In this document: positions 8,217 through 17,202 of the stretch, piece by piece | Position numbering within the stretch: position 1 is the stretch's first letter | Layout: the number at the start of each line of letters is the position of its first letter | From: Thalassobius sp002708925 | GTDB taxonomy: Bacteria > Pseudomonadota > Alphaproteobacteria > Rhodobacterales > Rhodobacteraceae | DNA length: 64,000 nt | Direction: 5' to 3' | Assembly: GCF_049803795.1 (NCBI RefSeq) | Contig: NZ_JBNAGJ010000005.1 | Location: forward strand, 258,963 to 322,962 | Made by a program: the position numbers and the translations under genes | Notes under the pieces: generated by a model | Databases searched by the model: none | What the model saw: only the letters and a program-made list of their open reading frames with translations | Told to the model about the DNA's origin: nothing

Positions 8217-9344
8217 TTAGTCCTCGGAATTGGCCTCGGCGCGGGATTTGCCAGAAACCTGCATCGCCAGCGTGGCCGCCATCAGCCCGTCCAGATCGCC
8301 ATCCAGAACGCCCGCACTGTCCGAGGTCTCATAGCCCGTCCGCAGATCCTTTACCATCTGGTAAGGCTGAAGCACGTAGGATCGGATCTGACTGCCCCAG
8401 CCCGCGTCGCCCTTGGATTCATGCGCGGCGTTGATCGCCTCGTTGCGGCGGTCCAGTTCCATCTGGTACAGGCGCGATTTCAGCGCTTTCATGGCGATGT
8501 CGCGGTTCTGGTGCTGCGATTTTTCCGAAGACGTCACCACGATCCCGGTGGGCATGTGGGTGATCCGCACCGCCGAATCCGTGGTGTTGACGTGCTGGCC
8601 GCCCGCCCCCGAGGACCGATAGGTATCCACGCGAATATCGGCCGGGTTCACCTCGATTTCGATGTTGTCATCCACCACCGGATACACCCAGACCGAGCTG
8701 AACGAGGTATGCCGCCGCGCCGAGCTGTCATAGGGCGAGATCCGCACCAGACGGTGTACGCCCGATTCCGATTTCAGCCAGCCATAGGCGTTATGCCCGC
8801 TGATCTTATAGGCGGCGGATTTGATACCTGCCTCTTCGCCGTAGCTGATGGATTGCAGCTCGACCTCGTACCCCTTTTTCTCGGCCCAGCGGACATACAT
8901 CCGCGCCAGCATCGAGGCCCAGTCGCAGCTTTCGGTGCCGCCCGCGCCCGAGTTGATTTCCAGGAAGGTATCGGAACTGTCGGCCTCGCCGTCCAGCAGG
9001 GCCTCCAGCTCTTTTTCGGCGGCTTTGACGGCCAGGGCCTTGATCGTGTCCTCAGCCTCTTTGACGACCTCGTCGTCCTCTTCCATCTCGCCCAGTTCGA
9101 TCAGTTCGATACTGTCGTTCAGTTCGGTCTGGATATCATTGTGACCGGCCACCGCATCCAGCAGGGACTGGCGTTCGCGCATCAGCTTCTGCGCGCCTTC
9201 GGGATCGTCCCACAGGGTCGGATCCTCGACGCGGGCGTCGAATTCCTCAAGCCGGTATTTCACCGTGTCCCAGTTCATGCGCTGCCGCAACAGGGCCAGC
9301 GATTTCTCGATAGCTGCAACGGTGTTCTGAACTTCTGCGCGCAT
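8217..9344 (-). CDS. prfB: Peptide chain release factor 2
   Basis: 375 aa, recognises UGA and UAA at the ribosome. N-terminal coiled domain, then the peptidyl-hydrolysis motif GGQ in RSSGAGGQHVNTTDSAVR. The codon-recognition tripeptide reads SPY (RISPYDSSARRHTSF) where E. coli has SPF. A single uninterrupted frame encodes the whole protein, so the programmed +1 frameshift of many bacterial prfB genes is absent. It sits head-to-tail with the PBP1A gene, 72 bases from it. Confidence 0.96.
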   Translation of the reverse strand: MRAEVQNTVAAIEKSLALLRQRMNWDTVKYRLEEFDARVEDPTLWDDPEGAQKLMRERQSLLDAVAGHNDIQTELNDSIELIELGEMEEDDEVVKEAEDTIKALAVKAAEKELEALLDGEADSSDTFLEINSGAGGTESCDWASMLARMYVRWAEKKGYEVELQSISYGEEAGIKSAAYKISGHNAYGWLKSESGVHRLVRISPYDSSARRHTSFSSVWVYPVVDDNIEIEVNPADIRVDTYRSSGAGGQHVNTTDSAVRITHMPTGIVVTSSEKSQHQNRDIAMKALKSRLYQMELDRRNEAINAAHESKGDAGWGSQIRSYVLQPYQMVKDLRTGYETSDSAGVLDGDLDGLMAATLAMQVSGKSRAEANSED

Positions 9345-9416
9345 GGGAGGCCCCTGAATTTACGTGTCCGGATTGGGTGATAGCCCAGCCCGCAGGCCGG
9401 GGCAAGCGGGGCTGCG

Positions 9417-11969
9417 TTAATACAGCCCCCCCGAGGACACCGACCCGAACGAGGCCTTCGGCCCCACCACCGCGCGCTGCCCGGTCGAGGTGGTCACCTC
9501 TTTCGAGCGCTCCTGCACCTCATCGAACAGCGGCAGATTCGAGCCCATCGCGAAACCACCGTCATAGGTGATGCCGAAAATCGGCTCTTCACCGTCGCGG
9601 AAATATTCGGCCACCACATTTTCACCACGCGCATCATTGGCCAGGCGCGCGCCGGTGAAACGGTCGATCTTGATGAAATGCCCGCCCTCGGGGACGCGGA
9701 ATTTGCCGCCGCCGTATTTCGCGGTCGCCTTTTTCATGAACTCCTGGAACACTGGGCCGCACATGGTGCCGCCATAGGCCCCCCGCCCCATCGGGCGCGG
9801 CGTGTCAAAGCCGATATAGCAGCCGGCCACGATATTGCTGGTGAACCCGACGAACCACACGTCCTTGGAATCGTTGGTGGTGCCGGTCTTGCCCGCGGTC
9901 GGCACGCCCAGACGCACAATGCCCGATGCCGTCCCGCGCTGCACCACGCCCTGCATCATCGAGGTCAGCTGATAGGCGGTGATCGCATCCATCACGCGCT
10001 CTCGGTTGGTGACGATATGCGGGGCCTGGCCGCTGGCCAGCATCGGATCGTAGCAATCGGTGCAGCTGCGTTTGTCATGGCGATAAATGGTCTGGCCGTA
10101 CCGATCCTGCACGCGGTCCACCAGGGTGGGCTCGACCCGCTCGCCGCCATTGGCGAACATCGCATAGGCGGCGACCATCTTGAACAGGGTGGTTTCCTCG
10201 GCCCCCAAAGAGTTCGCCAGGAACTCGCCCATACTGTCATAGACGCCGAATTTTTCCGCATAGGCCGCGACGACATCCATGCCCACCTCTTGGGCCAGGC
10301 GGATCGTCATCAGGTTCCGGGACCGTTCGATCCCGGTGCGCAGCGGCGTCGGGCCGTAGAACTGGTTGGACGAGTTTTTCGGCCGCCACAGACCCTGCGG
10401 TGTGTTGATCTCGATCGGGGCGTCGATCACGATCGTGGCCGGGCTATAGCCGCTGTCCAGCGCCGAGGCATAGACGAAGGGCTTGAAACTGGAGCCGGGC
10501 TGCCGCTGCGCCTGGGTGGCGCGGTTGAACACCGAATGCTGATAGCTGAAACCGCCCTGCATGGCGATCACGCGGCCGGTGTTCACGTCCATCGCCATGA
10601 ACCCGCCCTGCACCTCGGGCACCTGACGCAGGGTCCAGCGGATAAAGCTGCCATCGCTGTCCTTGGTCATGGCGCGGACCAGAACCACCTCGCCCACGCT
10701 CAGCAGATCGCCGGCGACGCGCGCCTTGCGGCCCAGTTTATCGTTTTCCAGCCGTTTGCGCGCCCAGGTGACGTCCTTGGCGGGAATCCAGTGGCCATCC
10801 TCGTCATCGGGAATGCTTTCGATTCCGATACGGGCGTCGTTCTTGCCGACCTCCAGCACCACGGCCGGATACCATTGACCATCCAGCGCAATATCACGCG
10901 GCACATCGGCAGCGGCCAGAGCCGCGCGCCAGGCGTCTTGCGATTTCAGCGCCTCGGGCGGCAGGCTGACGCCCGTGCCATTCCATACCCCGCGCGAGCG
11001 GTCGTATTTCTCCAGCCCCCGGCGCAGAGCCTGCGCCGCATCCACCTGCATTTCAGGGTCAATCGTGGCGCGCACGGACAGACCGCCGGTAAAAAACTCT
11101 CCCTCGCCGAATTCATCGGACAGCTGGCGGCGGATTTCATCGGTGAAATAATCGCGCGGCGGCAGCGCGGTCTTGAAGCTTTCGAAATCGCCATTCTGGA
11201 CCGAGCGTAGCGGCATCGCCCTTTCGGATTCGTAAACCGCTTGGGTGATATAGCCGTTTTCGGCCATTTCCTTCAGAACGAAGTTCCGCCGCGCCAGCAC
11301 CCGATCCTTATTGCGGACGGGGTGGAATTTACCCGGCGCCTTGGGCATCGAGGCCAGCGTCGCCGCCTCGTGCGGGGCCAGCTCGCCCAGGGTCTTGTTG
11401 AAATAGGTCTGCGCGGCGGCGGCCACCCCATAGGAATTCTGACCCAGGAAAATCTCATTCATATAGAGTTCCAGGATCCGGTCCTTGGGCAGGGTTTCCT
11501 CCAGCCGGGTGGCCAGAATGATTTCCTTGATTTTCCGCTCGATCTTGCGTTCGCCGCCCAGCAGGAAGTTCTTCATCACCTGCTGCGTGATCGTCGAGGC
11601 CCCGCGCACGTTCTGCCCCCGCGATTTGACGGCATCCACCGCCGCCGAGACCATGCCCCGCGCGTCATAGCCCTTATGCGTATAGAAATTCTTATCCTCG
11701 GCGCTGATAAAAGCCTGCTTGACCATCTCGGGGATTTCATCGGCCGGGGCGAACAGGCGACGCTCTTTGGCGAATTCGTCGATGATCTGGCCCTCGCCCG
11801 AATAAATCCGGCTGATGGTGGGCGGCTTATACTGCGCCAGGCTTTCGTGGCTGGGCAAATCCTGCCCATAGATCCAGAACACCGCCCCGATGGACAGCGC
11901 CACCACGGCCAGCCCCAGCGTGACCATGGTAAAGATAGAGCCAAAGAAAGAGAGTATGAACCTCAGCAC
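9417..11969 (-). CDS. mrcA: Class A penicillin-binding protein 1A (bifunctional)
   Basis: 850 aa inner-membrane enzyme polymerising glycan strands and cross-linking peptides. An N-terminal membrane anchor (residues ~8-34) precedes the GT51 glycosyltransferase (SAEDKNFYTHKGYD near 90; STITQQVMKNFLLG). A PBP1A-type OB-like insertion follows, then the transpeptidase with the SxxK serine in PGSSFKPF (about residue 493), SRN in IERSRNLMT and KTGTTNDSK (about 696). Length is typical of alphaproteobacterial PBP1A. Located just downstream of the amidase gene on the same strand, a wall-metabolism pair. Confidence 0.95.
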   Translation of the reverse strand: MLRFILSFFGSIFTMVTLGLAVVALSIGAVFWIYGQDLPSHESLAQYKPPTISRIYSGEGQIIDEFAKERRLFAPADEIPEMVKQAFISAEDKNFYTHKGYDARGMVSAAVDAVKSRGQNVRGASTITQQVMKNFLLGGERKIERKIKEIILATRLEETLPKDRILELYMNEIFLGQNSYGVAAAAQTYFNKTLGELAPHEAATLASMPKAPGKFHPVRNKDRVLARRNFVLKEMAENGYITQAVYESERAMPLRSVQNGDFESFKTALPPRDYFTDEIRRQLSDEFGEGEFFTGGLSVRATIDPEMQVDAAQALRRGLEKYDRSRGVWNGTGVSLPPEALKSQDAWRAALAAADVPRDIALDGQWYPAVVLEVGKNDARIGIESIPDDEDGHWIPAKDVTWARKRLENDKLGRKARVAGDLLSVGEVVLVRAMTKDSDGSFIRWTLRQVPEVQGGFMAMDVNTGRVIAMQGGFSYQHSVFNRATQAQRQPGSSFKPFVYASALDSGYSPATIVIDAPIEINTPQGLWRPKNSSNQFYGPTPLRTGIERSRNLMTIRLAQEVGMDVVAAYAEKFGVYDSMGEFLANSLGAEETTLFKMVAAYAMFANGGERVEPTLVDRVQDRYGQTIYRHDKRSCTDCYDPMLASGQAPHIVTNRERVMDAITAYQLTSMMQGVVQRGTASGIVRLGVPTAGKTGTTNDSKDVWFVGFTSNIVAGCYIGFDTPRPMGRGAYGGTMCGPVFQEFMKKATAKYGGGKFRVPEGGHFIKIDRFTGARLANDARGENVVAEYFRDGEEPIFGITYDGGFAMGSNLPLFDEVQERSKEVTTSTGQRAVVGPKASFGSVSSGGLY

Positions 11970-12107
11970 GGGTGCCCGCCTCTATTGGATTTGCAGCGTC
12001 TCTATACTGATCACAGCCCCAAGCGTCAAAACAAGAAGCGTTGATCACATGGCGAGTTTCCGCTGCGCCCCCGCCGCCATCAGGGGGAATTTTCACAGGT
12101 TTTCCCC

Positions 12108-13334
12108 CTAATGGCGCACCAGATCCTTCAGGGCGGCATCCTCGGTCAGCCATTGACGCAGCGCATCGCGCAAGGCCACCGCCGTCTGGAACCGCCAGTT
12201 CCGATCGGTCAGGTTCTTCATGTCACGGGCCGAGGACATGAATCCCACCTCGATCAGCACCGAGGGAATATCGGCCGATTTCAGCACCGAAAACGAGGCA
12301 TGGCGAATGGGCCGCGAATTCACCGGCGTGCCCGCCTGTTTCAGCCCCCGCACCAGGGTCCGGGCCATCCGCTCGGCCCGCGGCTGCGTTTCCTGACGCG
12401 CCAGATCCATCAAGATACCGGCCACCACATCGTCCTGACCGCTCAGATCGACGCCGGACAGGATGTCGTCGCGGTTGTGGCGCTCGGCCAGTTGGCGGGT
12501 TGCCTCGTCACTGGCGCTGTCGCGCAGCAGATAAACCGTCGCACCATGCGCCTGCCCGTTGCCCTCAGCCAAAGCATCCGCGTGTAGCGACAGAAACATA
12601 TGAGCGCCCGCCTCATGGGCAATGGCAATGCGCCGCTCAAGCGAAACAAAACTGTCATCCTCGCGCGTCAGCACCACCTTGAACCGCCCCGAACGCACCA
12701 GCACTTCCTTCAGCTGCCTGGCAAAGGCCAGCACCAGATCCTTTTCCCGAAAACCATCGCGCTCGGCCCCCGGATCAATCCCGCCATGGCCGGGGTCCAG
12801 AACCACCACATAGGGCCCCTCGCCCTGCGCCTGCTTTTTCGCCACTCGCGCCGGAGGGGGCAGATCCCAGCGCGGATCATACGGCGCCCCGGCCCCCGCA
12901 GCAAACGCCTCCTCCGAAACCTTGGCCAGCAGAACCCGCAACCGCGCCCTGCCGCTTTCTGCGTCAATCTTCATCTCCACGGTTTGCGGCGCCAACGGCT
13001 CGGCCAGATCCACCACCATCCGCGACCATCCGGGCCGAAACGCCCCGAACCGCACCCCCGAGGCCCGATCCGCATTCAGCAGCACATCCTTGCTCACCCC
13101 GGTCCAGTCGATCTCGCGAAAATCCAGAACCAGCCGACGCGGATCATCCAGCGTATATACACGATACGGCACCCCCTGAGACAAGGCCAGCTCCAGCGAC
13201 AGCCCCCCGCCCCAGGCATCCTTGATCTGCGAATGGCCCACCTCGACTCGCGCCAGCGCGCTCAGCTCCTGGCCCTGCCCTGCCGCTGGCCACAACGCCA
13301 GCATCAGCGCCACTATTCGAAAAAATCCACTCAT
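12108..13334 (-). CDS. N-acetylmuramoyl-L-alanine amidase (AMIN + amidase_3)
   Basis: 408 aa periplasmic zinc amidase that splits daughter-cell peptidoglycan, AmiC-like. A signal peptide (MSGFFRIVALMLALWPAAGQ) is followed by an AMIN domain (residues ~30-140) for septal targeting and the amidase_3 catalytic domain. Zinc and catalytic motifs are DPGHGGIDPGA (about 183), REKDLVLAFA, SLHADA (about 251) and LIEVGFMSS (about 361). Monofunctional C-terminus without LysM. Upstream of PBP1A with a 138-base gap that holds a weak hairpin and no gene. Confidence 0.94.
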   Translation of the reverse strand: MSGFFRIVALMLALWPAAGQGQELSALARVEVGHSQIKDAWGGGLSLELALSQGVPYRVYTLDDPRRLVLDFREIDWTGVSKDVLLNADRASGVRFGAFRPGWSRMVVDLAEPLAPQTVEMKIDAESGRARLRVLLAKVSEEAFAAGAGAPYDPRWDLPPPARVAKKQAQGEGPYVVVLDPGHGGIDPGAERDGFREKDLVLAFARQLKEVLVRSGRFKVVLTREDDSFVSLERRIAIAHEAGAHMFLSLHADALAEGNGQAHGATVYLLRDSASDEATRQLAERHNRDDILSGVDLSGQDDVVAGILMDLARQETQPRAERMARTLVRGLKQAGTPVNSRPIRHASFSVLKSADIPSVLIEVGFMSSARDMKNLTDRNWRFQTAVALRDALRQWLTEDAALKDLVRH

Positions 13335-13398
13335 CCGCCCTGTTCCGGCTGCCTCACGCTCACCCTACACCAAGCCCGACTGACCTGCACAGCCCCCC

Positions 13399-13424
13399 GC
13401 TTCTTTCTGATCCAAATACTCAAC
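13399..13424 (-). repeat. Intergenic 3'-end element, copy 1
   Basis: A 26-base element just past the aminotransferase stop and in its reading direction. It shares GTTGAGTATTT at one end and AAAGAAGC at the other with a same-length element after the M20 peptidase (22459-22484); the 7-base middle differs. Function unknown. Confidence 0.5.
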
Positions 13425-13438
13425 ATCCCGCCATCGCC

Positions 13439-14587
13439 TCAGGCACCGCGCTGCGCCATGAAACGCCGCAACCGCCGCAGCCCCTCCTCAATATCCGCCG
13501 TCGCGCGCGCATAGGAAAACCGCAACGTCCCCGCCCCGCGGGTCTTGTCGAAATCCAGCCCCGGCGTCACGGCCACCCCCGCCTGTTCCAAGATCTCAGC
13601 GGCAAAGACCCGGCTGTCCTGGGTCAAATGGCTGACATCCGCATAGATGAAAAACGCCCCATCGGGCGGCGCGATCCGGTCGAATCCGGCCTTGGGCAGC
13701 CCCGCCATCATCAGATCGCGGTTGCGGGCATAAATCGCCAGATTCGCCTGCAATTCCTCCTCGCAATCCATCGCGTGCAGGGCCACGACCTGACTGGCAT
13801 GAGGCGGGCAGATGAACATGTTCTGCGCGATCCGCTCGATCCGGCGCACGTGATCGGCGGGCACCACCATCCAGCCCACGCGCCAGCCGGTCATGCTGAA
13901 ATATTTTGAAAACGAGTTGATCACATAGCACTCATCCGTCACTTGCAGCGCGGTCACGGCCTTTTTGTCATATTCGATCCCGTGGTAGATCTCATCGCTG
14001 ATGAAGGTCGTCCCTGCGGCGCGGCACGCCTCCACCAAGGCCTCCATCGCGGGCAGGTCCAGCATCGTGCCCGACGGGTTCGCAGGCGAGGCCACCATCA
14101 ACCCGTCCAGCCCCAGCCCTTCGAAATCGGCGGGCACGGGTTGCAGGCGGTTTTCCGGGCGCGCTTGCAGGCCCACGGGCTCCAGATCCAGCGCGGACAG
14201 GATCTGCCGATACGACGGATAGCCAGGCTCGCCGATCCCCACCCGAGCGCCAGTATCGAACAGCGCGGTAAAGGCCAGGATGAACGCCGCCGAAGACCCC
14301 GAGGTCACCACCACCCGGTTCCAGTCCAGATCCACCCCGTACCAATCGGCATACATCTGCGCGATTCGTTTGCGCAGCGCGGGCAGGCCCAAAGCCACCG
14401 TATAGCCCAGGGCATCGGCCTCCATCGCGCGGGTCAGCGCCGCGCGGGCGGCGGCGGGGGCTGGCGTGCTGGGCTGGCCCACCTCCATGTGGATGATGTT
14501 GCGGCCGGCCTCTTCTGCGGCGCGCGCGGCCTCCATCACGTCCATCACAATAAAGGGATCGACCTCTCCGCGTCTTGAGTTTTGCAT
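13439..14587 (-). CDS. PLP-dependent class I/II aminotransferase
   Basis: 382 aa fold-type I aminotransferase. The start at 14587 (MQNSRRGEVDPF) has TAGGAAA upstream and is preferred to an in-frame ATG 39 bases earlier. Features: substrate-loop GQPSTPAP, VTSGSSAAFILAF, the PLP-contacting SDEIYHGIEY, and Schiff-base Lys in NSFSKYFSMTGWRVGWM. The length fits aspartate or aromatic-type AATs; the exact amino acid substrate cannot be assigned. Divergent from the M48 gene. Confidence 0.88.
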   Translation of the reverse strand: MQNSRRGEVDPFIVMDVMEAARAAEEAGRNIIHMEVGQPSTPAPAAARAALTRAMEADALGYTVALGLPALRKRIAQMYADWYGVDLDWNRVVVTSGSSAAFILAFTALFDTGARVGIGEPGYPSYRQILSALDLEPVGLQARPENRLQPVPADFEGLGLDGLMVASPANPSGTMLDLPAMEALVEACRAAGTTFISDEIYHGIEYDKKAVTALQVTDECYVINSFSKYFSMTGWRVGWMVVPADHVRRIERIAQNMFICPPHASQVVALHAMDCEEELQANLAIYARNRDLMMAGLPKAGFDRIAPPDGAFFIYADVSHLTQDSRVFAAEILEQAGVAVTPGLDFDKTRGAGTLRFSYARATADIEEGLRRLRRFMAQRGA

Positions 14588-14647
14588 GTGTAGTTTCCTA
14601 TGGTGCCGCAAGAGAGCCCAATTCATCGCGAAACGGACAGATCGTCA

Positions 14648-15970
14648 ATGCGTTACCTCGGCCAAACGGTTGCAATCCTGCTGCTCTGTCTGAGCATGGC
14701 TGCGCCCGCCCGCGCGGTTACCCTGCTGCGCGACGCCGATATCGAACACGCGCTGAAACAACTGGCCCGCCCCATTCTGACAGCGGCGGGGCTGCCGGTG
14801 TCCTCGATCCGGGTGCTGGTGGTAAAAGAGAGCGATTACAATGCGTTCGTGGTAGACAGCCGGCATATTTTCATCACCTCTGGGCTGCTGATGAAACTGA
14901 CCAGCGCGGCGCAGCTACAATCGGTGCTGGCGCATGAGGCGGCGCATATTTCGAACGGCCACCTGTCACGGCGCGTGCAGAATGCACGTGCGGCCAGCTC
15001 GATTGCGGGGCTGGGGCTGGCCCTGGCGGCGGCGGCGGCAGCGGCGGGCAGCGATCAGGCCGCCGTGGGGCTGGGGCTGGGCGTGTCCAGTTCCGCCCAA
15101 CGGGTGTTTTTCGCCCATACCCGCGCCGAGGAAAGCGCCGCCGACGCCTCGGGGTTGCGGTATATGATCCGGGCCGGGGTCAATCCGATGGCTTTCCTTG
15201 AAGTGCTGGAGATTTTCCGCGGGCAGGAATATCTGGCCGAGCATCGCCAGGATCCTTACGCGCGCACCCATCCGCTCAGCCGGGACCGGCTGCGCGCCAT
15301 TCAGGCACGGGCCGCCTCGGTCACGCCGCCGCGCCCGGACACGCAGGATGGCTACTGGTTCGCCCGCGCCAAGGGAAAGCTGGCCGCATGGGAGCGCGCG
15401 CCCAAATGGACGCTGCGCCGGGCACCGCAATCGCTGACCCCGGATATTCGGCTGCTGCGCGAGGCCTCGGCCTATCATCGCATCCCCGATGCCAAACGCG
15501 CCATTGCCGCCGCCGACCGGCTGATCGCGCTGCGCCCCAAGGATGCCTTTGCCCATGATCTGCGCGGGCAAATCCTGCTGGAAAACCGCCGGGTTCAGGC
15601 CGCCGTTGGGGCCTATCGTACCGCCTCGGCGCTGGCACCCAAGGATGCGCTGATCATGGCCGGCTATGGCCGCGCGCTGCTGGCGGCCAAGGACTATGGC
15701 TCTGCCCGCAAAGTGCTGGAGAAAGCCCGCCGCCTGGACGGGCGCGACGCGCGGATGCTGCGCGATCTGGCGCAGACTTATGCCGCGCTGAAACAGCCTG
15801 GGCTGGCCTCGGTCGTGACGGCCGAACGCTATGCGCTGATCGGGCGCCCAAAGGATGCCCTGCTACATGCGAAACGCGCCGGGGGGCTGTTGCCCCGCGG
15901 CTCTGCCTCTTGGCTTAGGGCGCAGGATGTGATCTCTGTGTCAGAAGCCGCCGTTAACAAAAGGAATTGA
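14648..15970 (+). CDS. Periplasmic M48 metalloprotease with TPR region (BepA-like)
   Basis: 440 aa. The start at 14648 gives a clear signal peptide (MRYLGQTVAILLLCLSMAAP). The zinc motif HEAAH is in LAHEAAHISNGHL (about residue 95), with the third ligand Glu in EESAADASG. After residue ~270 come tetratricopeptide-like helices (AAADRLIALRPKDAFAHDLR; ALAPKDALIMAGYGRALLAA). This is the architecture of BepA/YfgC, which clears or matures stalled outer-membrane proteins. Ends two bases before dsbA, so probably co-transcribed with the two thiol-disulfide genes. Confidence 0.88.
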   Translation: MRYLGQTVAILLLCLSMAAPARAVTLLRDADIEHALKQLARPILTAAGLPVSSIRVLVVKESDYNAFVVDSRHIFITSGLLMKLTSAAQLQSVLAHEAAHISNGHLSRRVQNARAASSIAGLGLALAAAAAAAGSDQAAVGLGLGVSSSAQRVFFAHTRAEESAADASGLRYMIRAGVNPMAFLEVLEIFRGQEYLAEHRQDPYARTHPLSRDRLRAIQARAASVTPPRPDTQDGYWFARAKGKLAAWERAPKWTLRRAPQSLTPDIRLLREASAYHRIPDAKRAIAAADRLIALRPKDAFAHDLRGQILLENRRVQAAVGAYRTASALAPKDALIMAGYGRALLAAKDYGSARKVLEKARRLDGRDARMLRDLAQTYAALKQPGLASVVTAERYALIGRPKDALLHAKRAGGLLPRGSASWLRAQDVISVSEAAVNKRN

Positions 15971-15971
15971 T

Positions 15972-16721
15972 ATGAAACGACTTCTTGCCTCTGCGGCGCT
16001 GTGTATTGCCGGGCTGGCCGCCCCGGCGCAGGCCTTTGACATCACCGCCATGTCCGACGATGAACGCACCGCTTTTCGTGCCGAAATCCGCGCCTATCTG
16101 CTGGACAACCCCGAGATCATCATCGAGGCCTACCAAGTCTACGAAGAGCGCGCCACCCAGGCCAAGGCCGAGGCCGAAAAACAGACCCTGGCCGCCTATT
16201 CCGCACAGATGTTCGAAGACCCCAATTCCTGGGTTGGCGGCAATCCCGAAGGCGACATCGTGCTGGTCGAATTCATGGATTACCGCTGCGGATACTGCCG
16301 CAAAGCCCATGAAGAGGTCATGCAACTGCTGGAACTGGACGGCAACATCCGCTTTATCGTCAAGGAGTTCCCCATTCTGGGCGAACAGTCCGTTCTGGCC
16401 TCGCGCTTTGCCATCGCCACCCGGATGGTGGCCGGGGATGACGCCTATGAAAAGGTCCATAATGAGCTGATGGTCTTCAAGGGCAACATCGCCGAAAAAT
16501 CGCTGAAACGTCTGGCGGACAAGCTGGACCTGGACGCCGGAGCGATCATGGCGCAGATGAACGCCGCCGAAGTGGATAAGATCATCGGTGAAAACCACCG
16601 CCTGGCCAGCGCCTTTCAGATCAGCGGCACCCCCACCTTTGTTCTGGAGGACGAATTCCTGCGCGGATACGTGCCCCTGGCCGATATGATGGAACTGGTG
16701 GCAATCGCCCGTGAAGGCTAA
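15972..16721 (+). CDS. DsbA-family thiol-disulfide oxidoreductase
   Basis: 249 aa, exported (signal MKRLLASAALCIAGLAAPAQA). An N-terminal helical extension (residues ~25-80, charged, TQAKAEAEKQ) precedes a DsbA-type thioredoxin fold with active site CGYC (about 106-109) and cis-Pro segment SGTPTFVL. The N-extension recalls ScsC/Com1-type DsbA proteins that oligomerise and can act as isomerases. Overlaps the next gene by 11 bases. Confidence 0.9.
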   Translation: MKRLLASAALCIAGLAAPAQAFDITAMSDDERTAFRAEIRAYLLDNPEIIIEAYQVYEERATQAKAEAEKQTLAAYSAQMFEDPNSWVGGNPEGDIVLVEFMDYRCGYCRKAHEEVMQLLELDGNIRFIVKEFPILGEQSVLASRFAIATRMVAGDDAYEKVHNELMVFKGNIAEKSLKRLADKLDLDAGAIMAQMNAAEVDKIIGENHRLASAFQISGTPTFVLEDEFLRGYVPLADMMELVAIAREG

Positions 16722-17202
16722 GCTGTTGATCTGGCTCGGCTTGCTGGCCGGGCCGCTTCAGGCAGCCGAGACCGATTTTCAGCACCTGACTCAGGCCGAG
16801 CGATCGGTGCTGGGCCAGGAGCTGCGCCAGACTCTGCTGCATAATCCCGATATTGTCGCCCGTGCGCTGCGGCCTGCCCCCACGTTTCAGGACAATGTGC
16901 AGGCCGACCACGACAGGCTGACGCAGCTGGGCCCCAGCCTGTGGGCCAACCCGGTCGCCGGCCCCGCTGGCGCGCCCAAAGTTGCGATCCTGCTGGGCCC
17001 CGGATGTGCCGCCTGTGAGCAAATGACGCGTATCCTGACCGAATGGGCCAAGGACGGAGAATTGCAGCTGCACACCCTGCCATTGGAATCGGATGCGGCG
17101 CGTGCTCTGGGCCTGGATACCGCGCCCAGCTATGTGTTCGAAACCATGATCGTGCGCGGAGACGTGCCAGAGATCGCCCTGCGAAAATATCTCAGGCGCT
17201 AG
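16711..17202 (+). CDS. Short divergent DsbA-like protein with CAAC motif
   Basis: 163 aa, GTG start inside the 3' end of dsbA. Signal peptide MKAKLLIWLGLLAGPLQA. The N-terminal segment (RSVLGQELRQTLLHNPDIVA) copies the LLDNPEI-type extension of the upstream gene, so it looks like a diverged tandem duplicate. The thioredoxin-like part has GCAACEQMTR (Cys ~99 and ~102) and a cis-Pro-like TAPSYVFE, but lacks most of the DsbA helical insertion (about 85 residues shorter). Likely a redox partner or specialised reductant; not a standard DsbA. Confidence 0.7.
   Translation: MKAKLLIWLGLLAGPLQAAETDFQHLTQAERSVLGQELRQTLLHNPDIVARALRPAPTFQDNVQADHDRLTQLGPSLWANPVAGPAGAPKVAILLGPGCAACEQMTRILTEWAKDGELQLHTLPLESDAARALGLDTAPSYVFETMIVRGDVPEIALRKYLRR

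Noticed and set aside
8217..9344. Programmed frameshift in prfB
   Set aside because: The gene is a single continuous frame with a normal N-terminus and no early in-frame UGA.
9678..11210. 510-codon frame antisense to the PBP1A gene
   Set aside because: No start context or motif; the sense strand holds all PBP1A catalytic motifs.
12082..12109. Hairpin AGGGGGAA/TTCCCCCT at the amidase stop as a terminator
   Set aside because: Stem is short and no T-run follows on the - strand; not counted as a feature.
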